Of a stretch of DNA of 64,000 nt, positions 48,617 to 61,368 are shown one piece after another. The translations under genes and the position numbers were made by a program. The stretch spans positions 35,007,052-35,071,051 of the forward strand of contig CM075772.1 in NCBI GenBank assembly GCA_037974665.1, given 5' to 3'. This DNA is from Ehretia macrophylla. Its lineage: Eukaryota; Streptophyta; Magnoliopsida; Boraginales; Ehretiaceae. Position 1 is the stretch's first letter. Every line of letters begins with the position of its first letter. A model generated the notes under the pieces. That model worked only from the letters and a program-made list of their open reading frames with translations, did not search any database and was not told the DNA's origin.

Positions 48617-50133
48617 TGTGATAACCCGAACCCGGCATGCATTTTATGGCATTTAATTGCATTTAATTAAGTGTTATCTTAAATGTTAGCATTGAATTTT
48701 GTGTTTTAGTTAAACATTCATTTCTAGCATTATTTTCATATTTCCTTTAGAAGTAATTAAATAATACCTGAGTTAATTATTTTAACGGAGTACCAACTAC
48801 TTTTCATATTTATGTTACCTGGTTTTATTTTCTTGCACCTTAATGCTCGGTTTTCAATTAAATGAAAAGTAGCCCCGAGCCGGAGTAAATTTTGAACTAT
48901 GTTGCTTTTCAAAAATTATATTTTTCTTATATTCCATAATATTTAGGTGTTATTCATTCTTCATCGTTTTGTGCATAGCATATCGAGAGTGGTAGCTAGA
49001 GAGTGTTTTCTAGTCCTCAGTAAATAGTGAAAACTAGTATTTAGTGTTTTAATTTTAGTATTTTAGTTTATTAGAATTAAAATTGTGTTAGTGGTTTTAA
49101 GCTTAAAATGCACAAAATGAACTACCTTGACCAAGTTTAGTTAGCATTGACCAAGGGGCCTTGACCATTTGACTTATTTGTCACCTTATAAGCATAATAC
49201 ATACAAAATAAAACAAGGAAAAGCTGAAAGAAAAGGGCAATGGCCGAAAATACAAGAGGAAAAGAAAAAAAAAACATTTCAACATCAAAACTTCAAATCT
49301 TCGCTAGAGCTTGCACGGGGTTGTTTCCGGGGCTTCCAATGTGGATTTCCTAGCATCTAGTAGCGTCTAAGGTAAGGGTTTCATCATTATTTGCGCATTT
49401 GAAAATGTTGTATATAAACTTTAATTTTTGGGTTTTAGCCGTAGATTGTTATTTAATTCATTTTGATGCTTAAAGAATGTTCCTTGGCAATTGTAGAACA
49501 TGTATTTGTAGCTTTTTAGCATTTTCTACGGTTAAATATAGCGATTGTAATTTAAAATGCCAATTGAATAGTAAATTATGAATAGTAAACCCCCGTTTTG
49601 TAGAAGTTGCTCCGTTATGTGTTCTGTTGATGTTAAAAGATGTTAGATATGCTAGGATGCCTAAATGCATGATTTGTTTGGATTGCGTAATGGAAAAATA
49701 GAGAAAATGACTTGGTACAAGTTGGGGTCGTTTAGGTCGAGTTTAGCGTTTCCTCGTATTGCGTGATGGCATTGTCTCGGGAGGCCATGGAAGCACTTTT
49801 GGTGCGGTTATGGCATTGGTTGGGTGTTTGGTTAGGGTAGCTGTAGTTCAAACGAGCAAAGGGAGAAATCGGGGCTTATCGGGAATTCTAGGGTAAAGTA
49901 GGGTTTCGGGGTCTTTAGACGTGCCTTATGGTGACCTAGGAAGATTGGTGAAGTCGGTTTCCAAAACTCGTGGCTCGTTTGAAAGTAGTAGCGTTTTGAA
50001 AGTTGGGGTCGTTTTGTGTTTTGTTGGTTTTCATAGTGTTATGCTTGTAGAATGCTTATTATTGTTTGTTATGCTTGTTAAAGTTGGTTATGATAGATTT
50101 ATATATCAATTGTTGATAATGCTTGTTAGTGAT
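48617..50133 (+). mobile_element. C3 5' LTR, segment 1
   Basis: Begins TGTGATAACCCG. TTGACC boxes at 49127, 49147 and 49161 and TTGACT at 49169 lie just before CTTATAAG (49186-49193). A short frame starting near an ATGGCC (about 49239) ends in ELARGCFRGFQCGFPSI just before the splice-donor-like site at about 49367. Interrupted at 50133 by a solo family A LTR. Confidence 0.88.
49127..49193 (+). promoter_or_regulatory. C3 LTR promoter: four W-boxes and TATA
   Basis: Four TTGAC(C/T) elements in 48 bp followed 12 bp later by CTTATAAG. Same order as in the H LTR. The corresponding region of the 3' LTR is at about 55520-55590. Confidence 0.6.
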
Positions 50134-52410
50134 TGTCACGCCCTGACCCGACCCCGCAAAAGGCCAAGCCCGGACCCGACACACGGACGGAGTCTCCTCT
50201 GTACCGCGGACGATCCGAAAACCCTAAAATCAATATAACACTTGCGAAAGCCATATAATATTCAAAACAAGCCAACTTTCTTCAAAACATACATTGCTTA
50301 TTATCCAACTTTCCAAGCCAAAAATGATATGCATACTACACAAGTATTTATGCCACTAATCAATTCCATAGCATGCATTTTCTTACTAGTCACAAGAGTG
50401 TAAGTTACAACTTTACATTCTTTCAACTTATACAACATAAGACCATAGAGGCCTCAACCTAGAAAATATATACAAGGCTACAAGCCTCAAAATTAAGCGA
50501 CCTCCACGCAATATACATAACAAGCAAGGTTCGCACAAAAACTGGTAACCAACCACCAGCAAAGCAGAGAAGTGCTATCACGGAAACACCTCCACCTGCT
50601 CCTCCTCCTCTATTACCTCGAGAGGGTCTGCTTCAACTACTCATGTAAAAACATAGTATAGAGAGGAATGAGCAAAAACTATTGCTCAGCGAGGGCAATT
50701 GGTCTCAAGGACGGAGATGAGAGGAGTATGCAATGCAATTAGCCAAGCAATGCATACAATTAACATTTAAAGATACAAACAAGTCAATATCATAACAAGG
50801 CAAGCATTAAAGACTATAACATTCACTCAAAGGATACGGTACTCTTTTCACGAGCAACTTTCATTCAAGAATTCGATGACGACGCGCCGGCCCAAACCAC
50901 CTTATAACACCAGTTTGGAATACCCCGGAAGTATCCATCAACCTACGACCCAAATCTCCCTAGGAGGCAACCCAAGCGAGAGAGAGAATAGTAGCGGAGC
51001 TAGAGCAACCAACACTGGCAACCCAAGGCTACCCAGAGAGGCCCATCACTCACGCGCGAGACACTATGCAATGCAAGACTCGATACAAGGCGATAAACAA
51101 GCGATAAAGCCACACGTGGGAGAATAACAAAGTAGGTTACTCTCGCACGCAATAGCAGCAATTGATAAGCAATTCAATCCAAAACAACTCAAACAAGTAT
51201 TTCAAGTAATTCTAAGCATTCTATAGGCATAAAGACAAGAAAACACACAAAAACACAAATCGGCCCCAACTATCAAAACGCTACCATTTCCAAACGAGCC
51301 ACGAGTTCTGGAAACCGACTTTGCCAACCCTCCTAGGTCACCATAAGGCACGTCTAAAGACCCCGAAACCTTACTTTATCCTAGAACTCGCGCAAAGCCC
51401 CAATTTCCCCCTTTCTCGTTCGAACTACAACTATAACAACCAAACACCCAACCAACGCCATAATCGCACCAAAAGTGCTTCCATGGCTTCCCGAAGCATT
51501 GCCAACACGCAAAATGAGAAAACGCTAAAGTCGACCTAAACGACCCCGACTTTCCCAAAGGCATAATTCTCGTTTTTTCCACTATGCAACCCAAACAAAC
51601 CACACATTTTAGCATTTTAGCGTACCTAGCACATTTCTACATCAACAGAAAACATAATAGCGCAACTTCAACGTTTCAAGGTTTTACTATTCATAAAACA
51701 CTATTCAATTAACAATTTAATTTGCAATCACAACATTTAACCGCAGAAAATGTTACAAAGCTATAAATACATGTTCTACAAATGCCAAGGAACATTCTAG
51801 AAGCATCAAATCGCTTTAAATAACGATTTACGGATAAATCTCAAAATTGACAAAGTTAGCCTACATAACGTTTAAATGCGCAAATAACATGCTTCCCTCA
51901 CCTCAGGTACTCCTAGTCGCTAGGAAAACAACGCTAGTTGCCTCGAAAATCACCCCGCACGAGCTCTCGCGAAGATTGATTGATTGGAAGTTGAAAGGTT
52001 TTTTTTTTTCCTCTTGGAAACTCACGGCCAGCTGCTATGTTTTGCTGCTGTTTTTCTTTTTATTTTGCTTAGTTTTTAGCTTATAAGGTGTTAAATTGGT
52101 CAACAAGTCAAAGGTCCAAGGTCAACTACTTAAGACTTGGTCAAAGGGCCCTTTTTTGTGCGTTTTAAAGCCATTTTAGCTAAGGTAAAATCAATTAAAG
52201 CTAGCAACATTTAAAATATAAAATTTAGTCATCTAAATACTAGTTTCACTATTTGCTGAGGACTAGAAATCGTTATCTAGCTGTCGCTCCTTAAATGCAT
52301 TGCACGTTGCAACGGCGAGAAAGTAACAATTAATTCACAAAGAATTTAAGGAAATATAATTTTCAAAATAATAAACAAAGAATTTTCACATTCCGGGCTC
52401 GGGTATTACA
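50134..52410 (-). mobile_element. Solo LTR of family A (H type)
   Basis: 2277 bp, TGTCACGCCC...GGGTATTACA, same ends and layout as the H LTR and about 94 percent similar over the first 140 bp. There is no interior on either side. Flanks are gtgat (50129-50133) and atgat (52411-52415), a 4/5 duplication; the related uninterrupted sequence at about 56525 supports the site. It formed by LTR-LTR recombination after inserting in C3. Confidence 0.88.
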
Positions 52411-53484
52411 ATGATGTTCTTGTTACTTTATTGATTGTAAATGCTTGTTGTATCGCATGTTGTTACTAACCTGCACTTCAGTGCCTTGCTCGATTATCGT
52501 TATATTCTCCGTATTGCATTGTAATGTGTCAGGCGCGTGAGTGACAGGCCTCTCTGTGTAGTCTCGGGCTGCCAGGGTTGGTTGCTCTAGCTCGTGTCCT
52601 ATTCCCGTTCTCGCTTGGGTTGCCGCACAAGGAGTTTTGGGTCGTAGAACTGACAGAGTATGTCCGGAGTACTCTAAACAGAAGTTATAAGGTGGGTGAG
52701 CCGGCGCGTCATCATTAAAGTCATCGAAATCGTGATCGGTACATTACTCGCTCGAGTGAACCATAGCCTTCAAAGTGTGGTATAGCTTTGAATGGTTGTG
52801 TTAATGCTTTCTTAATTGTTTATTGTATTGTCGTTTACATTGAATGTTTCCTTATTGATTATGTTGCTTAACTGTACCTATTTGCATTGCACGAACTTCT
52901 TTCTCTCCACCTCGATATCCGTCTCGCCCTCACTGACTATACGTGTTGAGTATACTCACTCCTCACCACCACATTTCAGGAAATGCCATGTTAGCTGGAA
53001 AGTTTGTGACTCTATGAAAGTTCGTGCTTGAAGAGTTGTCTTGCGTGCTATGTGGCTTGAGTTGTCAAAGATGCAAAGATGTATGTTCATGTATTGTATG
53101 TATTTAATGTCAAAAGGAATGTAATTTAAGTTTTATTAGATTATTGAAGTGGTTTGACAAATTAGTATATGTATCTAGTTAGTATAACTTAACTTTAATG
53201 CATGCTTGTATTGCTTAAAGAAGAGTTAGAATAGTTTGGGTACTTGGAAATATGTATATTGTTGTGTTTAATTGTTGAGAACCGAGCCTCGGATGGCCTT
53301 GAGGTGTTTGTATGGTTGGACACGGTGCTGGTCCACTTATATGCTATTACAGGTTTTACATTTTGCCTAGAAACAGGGGAGACTCCGTCCGTCTTTCCCT
53401 AAAAATTTTGCCCGGGTTTGGAATTGGGTTGCGATTAGATTGATTGATAGAACTCTTGGTCTTGAGAGGGATCGGGGTGTTACA
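52411..53484 (+). mobile_element. C3 5' LTR, segment 2
   Basis: Continues the LTR to GGGGTGTTACA. Both segments minus the 5-bp duplication total 2586 bp, against 2590 bp for the 3' LTR after removing its extra tandem unit. Confidence 0.88.
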
Positions 53485-55010
53485 GGTGGTATCAGAGCTT
53501 GTTTAGCTCATAAGCCAGGACAGGGTCCTCGGTCTGGTGGGTAGTGATCCTTGAATGTGTGCTTGTTAAGTGTGTTTTGAAAGTGTATGCTTGCATGTGA
53601 GATTGTGTGTCTTGACTTGAATGTATGCACCTATGTGATATAGTTATGTGTTATGTGTTAAATGTTTCTCAAGTGAAGTGAAGTGTCTAGTTGTGTATTG
53701 AATTGACCTATCGAATTGGCATCGTGAATCGAATCGACCTCGTGAATTGTTATTTGCTTGAAGTACTGCTTGTAATGTATGTATTGGAATGTCTTGAATT
53801 AGCTATGCCGTGATTTGAATTGATTATGTTGTGCTTGACTCGATTGTCGTGCTTGAGTGACTTTGTTGAATAAACTGTTTTATAAACTTGCTTGCATAGT
53901 AGTTTAAGGCATGTGTATAAATGTGATATCTTAGCATTCATACATGTCCCGTGGAAATGGTAAGTAAGTCCTCTTTCTCCCCTGAAGAAAGCGGTTCACA
54001 GTTGGCCTTTCAAGGTGTATGGATTGGCAAGAAATGAATGGCATTTAACTAGCCTTGATTTGGGAGTTGGTGATTGTTTTTGGAGCTCAGTTGTTGGCAT
54101 ACTTCTAAGACTCTTCTTTGTGGTTGGCAATCATAAAAAGATAACTTTCATTGGGGTTTCTGTATGATGGCTCTTGGTAGCATTCTTTTGGTATTCTCTT
54201 ATTGGGTTTTCTTATTGGCAAGGATGTACAAAGTTCTCACTTGGCAAACAGTGAAGAGGTCTCGGAGTTTGGTTTTGTATATTGTGCACCAGCTCGGTAT
54301 TTTCCTTAGGGTTTTCGTCTAGCTAGGAAACTATATTTGTTATTCAACTTGGTTGTCTTATTGGGCACATTATATTTTCTTTGCTATTTTCATTGACATT
54401 CTTCTCAGCATTTGATAATGGTACTCGGAATCTAATTGGTTGTTCTATGGGGTTATTACTTGAAAGACTTCTTTGGAACTTTTGAAGTATATTTGATTGG
54501 GTTTCTTAGTATTTTCTTCAGCACTTTTAACAGGGAATTCTTCTATGAAATTCATGACCAGCGGGGTACTTCTTTGGACCTCTGGATGGAACCTTTGTTT
54601 GAGCCTTTATTTGGCTTCTTGCTTGGGAATTCTCAAGCAGTAATAGTTGAACTTCTACTAGAGATTCGTGTATGGGGTATTCATTCAGTATTCTTCTTAT
54701 CATTAATATGTTATGTGATTTTATCTATAGTATCTTTGCTTTAGTCTTTATTGGTATTATCTCGGCGCTTTTGGTTGGAATTTTATTCTTATTCGGTATT
54801 CGTGTCAATGAGATTCTTGTGCGGTATCTACATTTGAGCCTTTATTCGGCATTACTACTTGGAATTTCTTCTTAAACTTCCCTATTGGTTATCTTGATTA
54901 ATATACTTGCTCAGAAGCTGATGAAGATTAGTAAGAATTGGATTTCAGTGGATGCAGAGTTCTATTGGAAGAAGAATTGTGAGGACGCAATTGTTTTAAG
55001 GGGGGAAGGA
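53485..55010 (+). mobile_element. Interior of C3, non-autonomous
   Basis: 1526 bp, about 330 bp shorter than C1 and C2. Primer site TGGTATCAGAGC at 53487-53498, leader hairpin 53515-53532, TG-rich zone to about 53700, T-rich CTTATTGG zone, hairpin 54975-54992 (one G-T pair in the stem) and polypurine tract GGGGGGAAGGA. The 102-codon frame at 54436-54744 is stop-poor T-rich DNA matching C2 34193-34528. Confidence 0.87.
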
Positions 55011-57938
55011 TGTGATAACCCGAACCCGGCATGCATTTAATGGCATTTAATTTCATTTAATTAAGTGTCATCTTAAATGTTAGCATAGAATTTTGTGTTT
55101 ATTTTTAGTTAAACATTCATTTCTAGCATTATTTTCATATTTCCTTTAGAAGTAATTAAATAATACCTGAGTTAATTATTTTAACGGAGTACCAACTACT
55201 TTTCATATTTATGTTACCTGGTTTTATTTTCTTGCACCTTAATGCTCGGTTTTCAATTAAATGAAAAGTAGCTCCGAGCCGGAGTAAATTTTGAACTATG
55301 TTGCTTTTCAAAAATTATATTTTTCTTATATTCCATAATATTTAGTTGTTATTCATTCTTCATCATTTTGTGCATAGCATATCGAGAGTGGCAGCTAGAG
55401 AATGTTTTCTAGTCCTCAGCAAATAGTGAAAACTAGTATTTAGTGTTTTAATTTTAGTATTTTAGTTGATTAGAATTAAAATTGTGTTAGTGGTTTTAAG
55501 CTTAAAATGCACAAAATGAACTACCTTGACCAAGTTTAGTTAGCATTGACCAAGGGGCCTTGACCATTTAACTTAGTTGTCACCTTATAAGCATAATACA
55601 TACAAAATAAAACAAGGAAAAGCTGAAAAAAGGGCAATGGCCGAAAATACAAGAGGAAAAGGAAAAAAAAAAAGATTTCAACATCAAAACTTCAAATCTT
55701 CACGAGAGCTTGCACGGGGTTGTTTCCAGGGCTTCCAACGTGGATTTCCTAGCATCTAGTAGCATCTAAGGTGAGGGTTTCATCATTATATGCGCATCTG
55801 AAAATGTTGTATATAAACTTTAATTTTTGGGTTTTAGCCATAGATTGTTATTTAATTCATTTTGATGCTTAAAGAATGTTCCTTGGCAATTGTAGAACAT
55901 GTATTTGTAGCTTTTTAGCATTTTCTACGGTTAAATATAGCGATTGTAATTTAAAATGCCAATTGAATAGTAAATTATGAATAGTAAACCCCCGTTTCAT
56001 AGAAGTTGCTCCGTAATGCGTTCTGTTGATGTGAAAAGATGCTAGATATGTTAGGATGCCTAAATGCATGATTTGTTTGGATTGCGTAATGGAAAAACGG
56101 AGAAAATGCCTTGGTACAAGTTGGGTTCGTTTAGGTCGAGTTTAGCGTTTCCTCGTATTCCATGATGGCATTGTCTCAGGAGGCCATGGAAGCACTTTTG
56201 GTGCGGTTATGGCGTTGGTTGGGTGTTTGGTTAGGGTAGCTATAGTTCAAATGAGCAAGGGGGGAAATCGGGGCTTTGCGGGAATTCTAGGGTAAAGTAG
56301 GGTTTCGGGGTCTTTAGACGTGCCTTATGGTGACCTAGGAGAATTGGTGAAGTCGGTTTCCAAAACTCGTGGCTCGTTTGAAAGTAGTAGCATTTTGAAA
56401 GTTGGGGTCGTTTTGTGTTTTGTTGGTTTTCATAGTGTTATGCTTGTTGAATGCTTATTATTGCTTGTTATGCTTGTTAAAGTTGGTTATGATTGAATTA
56501 TATATCAATTGTTGATAATGCTTGTTAGTGTTGTTCTTGTTACTTTATTGATTGTAAATGCTTGTTGTATCACATGTTGTTACTAACCTGCACTTCAGTG
56601 CCTTGCTCGATTATCGTTATATTCTCTGTATTGCATTGCATTGTGTCAGGCGCGTGAGTGACGGGCCTTTCTGGGTAGTCTCGGGCTGCCAGGGTTGGTT
56701 GTTCTAGCTCCGTGTCCTATTCCCATTCTCGCTTGGGTTGCTGCCCAGGGAGTTTTGGGTCGTAGAATTGACAGAGTATGTCCGGAGTACTCTAAACGGA
56801 AGTTATAAGGTGGGTGAGCCGGCGCGTCATCGTTAAAATCATTGAAATCGTGATAATGCTTGTTAGTGTTGTTCTTGTTACTTTATTGATTGTAAATGCT
56901 TGTTGTATCACATGTTGTTACTAACCTGCACTTCAGTGCCTTGCTCGATTATCGTTATATTCTCTGTATTGCATTGCATTGTGTCAGGCGCGTGAGTGAC
57001 GGGCCTTTCTGGGTAGTCTCGGGCTGCCAGGGTTGGTTGTTCTAGCTCCGTGTCCTATTCCCATTCTCGCTTGGGTTGCTGCCCAGGGAGTTTTGGGTCG
57101 TAGAATTGACAGAGTATGTCCGGAGTACTCTAAACGGAAGTTATAAGGTGGGTGAGCCGGCGCGTCATCGTTAAAGTCATTGAAATCGTGATCGGTACAT
57201 TACTCGCTCGAGTGAACCATAGCCTTCAAAGTGTGGTATAGCTTTGAATGGTTGTGTTAATGCTTTCTTAATTGTTTATTGTATTGTTGTTTACATTGAA
57301 TGTTTCCTTATTGATTATGTTGTTTAACTGTACCTATTTGCATTGCACAAACTTCTTTCTCTCCACCTCGATATATGTCTCGCCCTCACTGAGTATAGTG
57401 TTGAGTATACTCACTCCTCACCACCACATTTCAGGAAATGCCATGTTAGCTGGAAAGTTCGTGACTGTGTGAAAGTTCGTGCTTGAAGAGTTGCCTTGCG
57501 TGCTATGTGGCTTGAGTTGTCAAAGATGCAAAGATGTATGTTCATGTATTGTATGTATTTAATGTCAAAAGGAATGTAATTTAAGTTTTATTAGATTATT
57601 GAAGTGGTTTGATAAGTTAGTATATGTATCTAGTTAGTATAGCTTAACTTTAATGCATGCTTGTATTGCTTAAAGAATAGTTAGAATAGTTTGGGTACTT
57701 GAAAATATGTATATTGTTGTGTTTAATTGTTGAGAACCGAGGCTCGGATGGCCTTGAGGTGTTTGTATAGTTGGACACGGTGCTGGTCCACTTATATGCT
57801 ATTACAGGTTTTACATTTTGCCTAGAAACAGGGGAGACTCCTTCCGTCTTTCCCTAAAAATTTTGCTCGAGTTTGGAATTGGGTTGCAATTAGATTGATG
57901 ATAGAACTCCCGGTTTCGAGAGGGATCGGGGTGTTACA
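55011..57938 (+). mobile_element. C3 3' LTR
   Basis: 2928 bp, TGTGATAACCCG...GGGGTGTTACA. Longer than the 5' LTR because of an internal 338-bp tandem duplication. Splice-donor-like TAAGGTGAGGG at about 55767. Confidence 0.9.
56513..57188 (+). repeat. 338-bp tandem duplication in the C3 3' LTR
   Basis: Units 56513-56850 and 56851-57188 are almost identical (I saw one difference, GTTAAAATC against GTTAAAGTC). They are absent from the 5' LTR, so the duplication arose after insertion. Confidence 0.88.
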
Positions 57939-59397
57939 GGCACCCCTAGTGAGAATGGGAATAGGACATGGAGCTAGAGCAACCAACCCTAGTAGCCCGA
58001 GACTACCCAGAGAGGCCCATCACTCACACGCCTGAAACTTATACAACATCGCCAAAACTACTTCCATGCCCTCAATAGCAAAACCCCCAACTCAATTCGA
58101 GCATGGTCAACACTTGGTCAAACGGCCCCTTTTCGTTTCATTGTCTAATTTCCAATTTTAACAAAGGCCGGTCCGTTTTTATTGCACATTTTATCTTTCT
58201 ATCCCTAATGGCACTTATCCAAATCAAGCAATCGCAATTCGGTTCAAAATCCCAAATTATAGGGTTTTACTATTCAAAATCACTATTCATTGTTCTTCCC
58301 CAATTTTCAAATACGCAATTTCAGCCGTAAAAATTGCTAAATAACTATCAAACAATGCTCTACGAACTCAAAGGAAGCTATATCCAGCAATTATAGGCAT
58401 TATAACACATTATATATCAAATCTAAAAATTTGAAACAAAAATCAAATTCGACTATAAATGCACAAAGCGTGAAAACCCTCACAGAGATTGAAGACCAAT
58501 ACCCGCAAGGACCCGAGCCACGACCCCCGAGCAATTCCACGCATGATTGTAGAAGAAAATTGAAGCAAAATCCTTCCTATTTTGGCCCTTGAAGCTTCGG
58601 CCAAGGAGGGGACAAGGTGGGCATTTTGCAATTTGTTTTGTTTGAGTTTTGCCTTATTTTATTATTTAAAAGGTGACAAAGGGCATTTTGGTCATTTTGC
58701 AAAGTCAAGCTTAAGTTAAAATTGGTCAAATAAGCTTATTTTGATGCCATTTAATCTAATTCAAGTTCAAACAATACAATTAAATGAAAAACAACTAAAA
58801 CTAGTTAAATTAAGCTAAAAATATTTTTTACTAAGTCCGAAGAATATTTCTCTAACTCTCATTTTTGAAATGCTACGATCGAATGGTCAATAAACGATCG
58901 CTAATCAAATGATGAGCACTAATAGAAAACTATAATTTTTGAAAAGTAGAATAGTGGAATAGTTTAAAATTCACTCCGGCTCAGAGTTACTTTTCTCATT
59001 TATTTGAAAACCGAGTAATTTTAATGCAAGACAATTAAAATCGATTATTAAAATAATCAATATTCATTTAAAAATAATCAATTTAACTATTTCTAGAATA
59101 TTTTAAAGAATTATGAAGTTAATGTTAAGATACAAATGAATAAGTTAATATAAACCCGTAGTCAGATGCAATTAAATACTAACATTTAAAATGACACTTA
59201 ATTAAACACAAGAAAATAAATCTAATTACTATAAACAATAAAAATAGGTGATAATCTTTTAGTTAACCAATATAAAAATTATTGAATGCTTCTAAAAGAA
59301 ATATCAAAATAGTGCAAAATGGTTGATTTAACTAATTAAACATTTAATTAAATGCAGTTAAATGCCATTAAATGCGTGCCGGGTTCGGGTTATCACA
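57939..59397 (-). mobile_element. C4 3' LTR, segment 2
   Basis: Starts with the second ggcac target copy, then resumes the LTR block (cct-agtgagaatggg) and ends GGGTTATCACA. Total C4 LTR is about 2422 bp, shorter than C1 and somewhat diverged. Confidence 0.85.
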
Positions 59398-60897
59398 TTC
59401 TTCTCCCCTTAAACAATTGCGTCCTCGCAATTCTTATTCCAATAGAACTCAGCATCATCTAAAATCCAACTCTGACTAATCTTCATCGGTTGCTGAGCAA
59501 GATAGTGAATAAGGATGCCCGTAGGAAAACCCGAATAGAAATCCCAGCCAAGAATGCTGAGAAAATACCAACTAAAGACTGAAACATAGATACTCATGTA
59601 GTGCTGATTACCGTAAGTAGACCTAGCTGAAAGTTCTGTAAAAGTATATAGAGAAGAATACCAAATGCCAATCTCTAAATGAAATCCTCCAATCACTGAG
59701 TCCCTAACGCAACATCTTAGTAAAACAGCAAGTATAGATTCCCCTGAGTGGAAAGGCCGAAGGAGAAACTCGAGAAGATACAGCATGAACAAGATCAAAC
59801 TCCGAGGCTTCATCACCATTTGCCGAGTGCAAACTTTATACAACTTACCACCAAGAAAGCCCAAAGTATTCCACAGCATACCGTAAGTAGTACTATACAA
59901 AAAGTGTGTTAGGAATTCCAAATACCAAACCTACTGAGGAACACTAAAGAATATACCAGAAACAATGCTCCAGTAAGAAAGTACCAAGGATTGCCCAATA
60001 AGTAAGTACAAGATAAATGACCACTAAGAATTCTATAGAATGCCATTGAAGAATTTCCAATAAGGGATGCCAGTAACACATCAATAAAGATCGAGACATA
60101 TATGCTATAGATAACACCATGCAGTAAGTCCGACTGAAACCCCAATAGCCAAGTCTACCAAGAAGTGCCAGCAGAAGTTCCAAAGAATACCCAATAAGAA
60201 AACCAAAGAATACTCCAGAGAACAGCCAAATAGAACCCCAAAAGAAAGCTACTCTTTTACAACTGTTAAGCACAGAGGAGGACCTTAAAGATTTGCCAAC
60301 AACCGAGCTCCAAAAGCAAACACCAACTCCCAAATCAATGCTAGTCAAATACTGCTCATTCCCGTCAATCCACATAACTTGGAGGGCCTGCTACTAACCA
60401 CTTCTCTTCAGGGGTAGAAGAAGTCTTTCTTACCATTTCAATAGGACTTGTATGAATGCCAAGATATCACATTTATACATATATGCCTTAATCTATTATG
60501 CAAGCATGTTTGTAAAACAGTTTATTCAACAAAGTCACTCACGCACGATAATCAAGTCAAGCACATCATAATCAATTCAAATCACGGCACAACCGATTCA
60601 AGACATTCCAATACACATATTACAAGCAATACTTCAAGCAAATAACAATTCACGAGGTCGATTCGATTCATGATGCCAATTCGATACACGAGTAGTCACT
60701 TCACTTTACTTGAGAAACATTTAACACATAACACATAACTATATCACATAGGTGCATACATTCAAGTCAAGACACACAATCTCACATACAGGCACACACT
60801 TTCAAAACACACTTAACAAGTACACATTCAAGGATCACTACCCACCAGACCGAGGACCCTGTCCTGGCTTATGAGCTAAACAAGCTCTGATACCACC
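59398..60897 (-). mobile_element. Interior of C4, non-autonomous
   Basis: 1500 bp. Polypurine tract and hairpin 59415-59432, T-rich zone, TG-rich zone, leader hairpin 60850-60867, primer site 60884-60897. Stop-poor minus frames at 59409-59921, 59909-60145 and 59944-60375 resemble those of C1 in places but in different frames. Confidence 0.85.
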
Positions 60898-61368
60898 TGT
60901 AACACCCTGATCCCTCTCAAGACCGGGAGTTCTATCAATCAATCTAATCACAACCCGATTCCAAACCCAGGCAAAATTTTTAGGGAAAGACGGACGGAGT
61001 GTCCCCTGTTTCTAGGCAAAATATAAAATCTGTAATAGCATATAAGTGGACCAGCACCATGTCCAACCATACAAACACCTCAAGGCCATCCGAGTCTTGG
61101 TTCTCAACAAGCGAACACAAGTAAATATACATTTCTAGTTTAAATTCTAACCTATCTCTTCTCATCTTTGACAAGTACATTCATGCTTGGCAACTAAATT
61201 ATACTAACTTATTGCATAAAATAGACTGTCATACCAATCTAACTCTTTTCCTTTGGACATTACAAACATGCATTGAAGTTAAACTATACTAACTGAATAC
61301 ATAACCTAGCTTATCATTCTACCTCAATTACCTAGTTAAATTTAAGGTACATTCTTTTTAACAATAAA
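60898..61368 (-). mobile_element. C4 5' LTR, segment 1
   Basis: Starts TGTAACACCCTG next to the primer site and runs 471 bp before element C5 interrupts it after ataaa. Confidence 0.85.

Larger units (their letters stand above)
48617..57938 (+). mobile_element. C3: complete right-pointing family C element
   Basis: Target duplication ggcac is perfect (48612-48616 and 57939-57943). Structure is 5' LTR (split by a solo LTR), primer site, 1.5-kb interior, polypurine tract, 3' LTR. It is the only C copy in the plus orientation here. No gag-pol. Confidence 0.9.
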
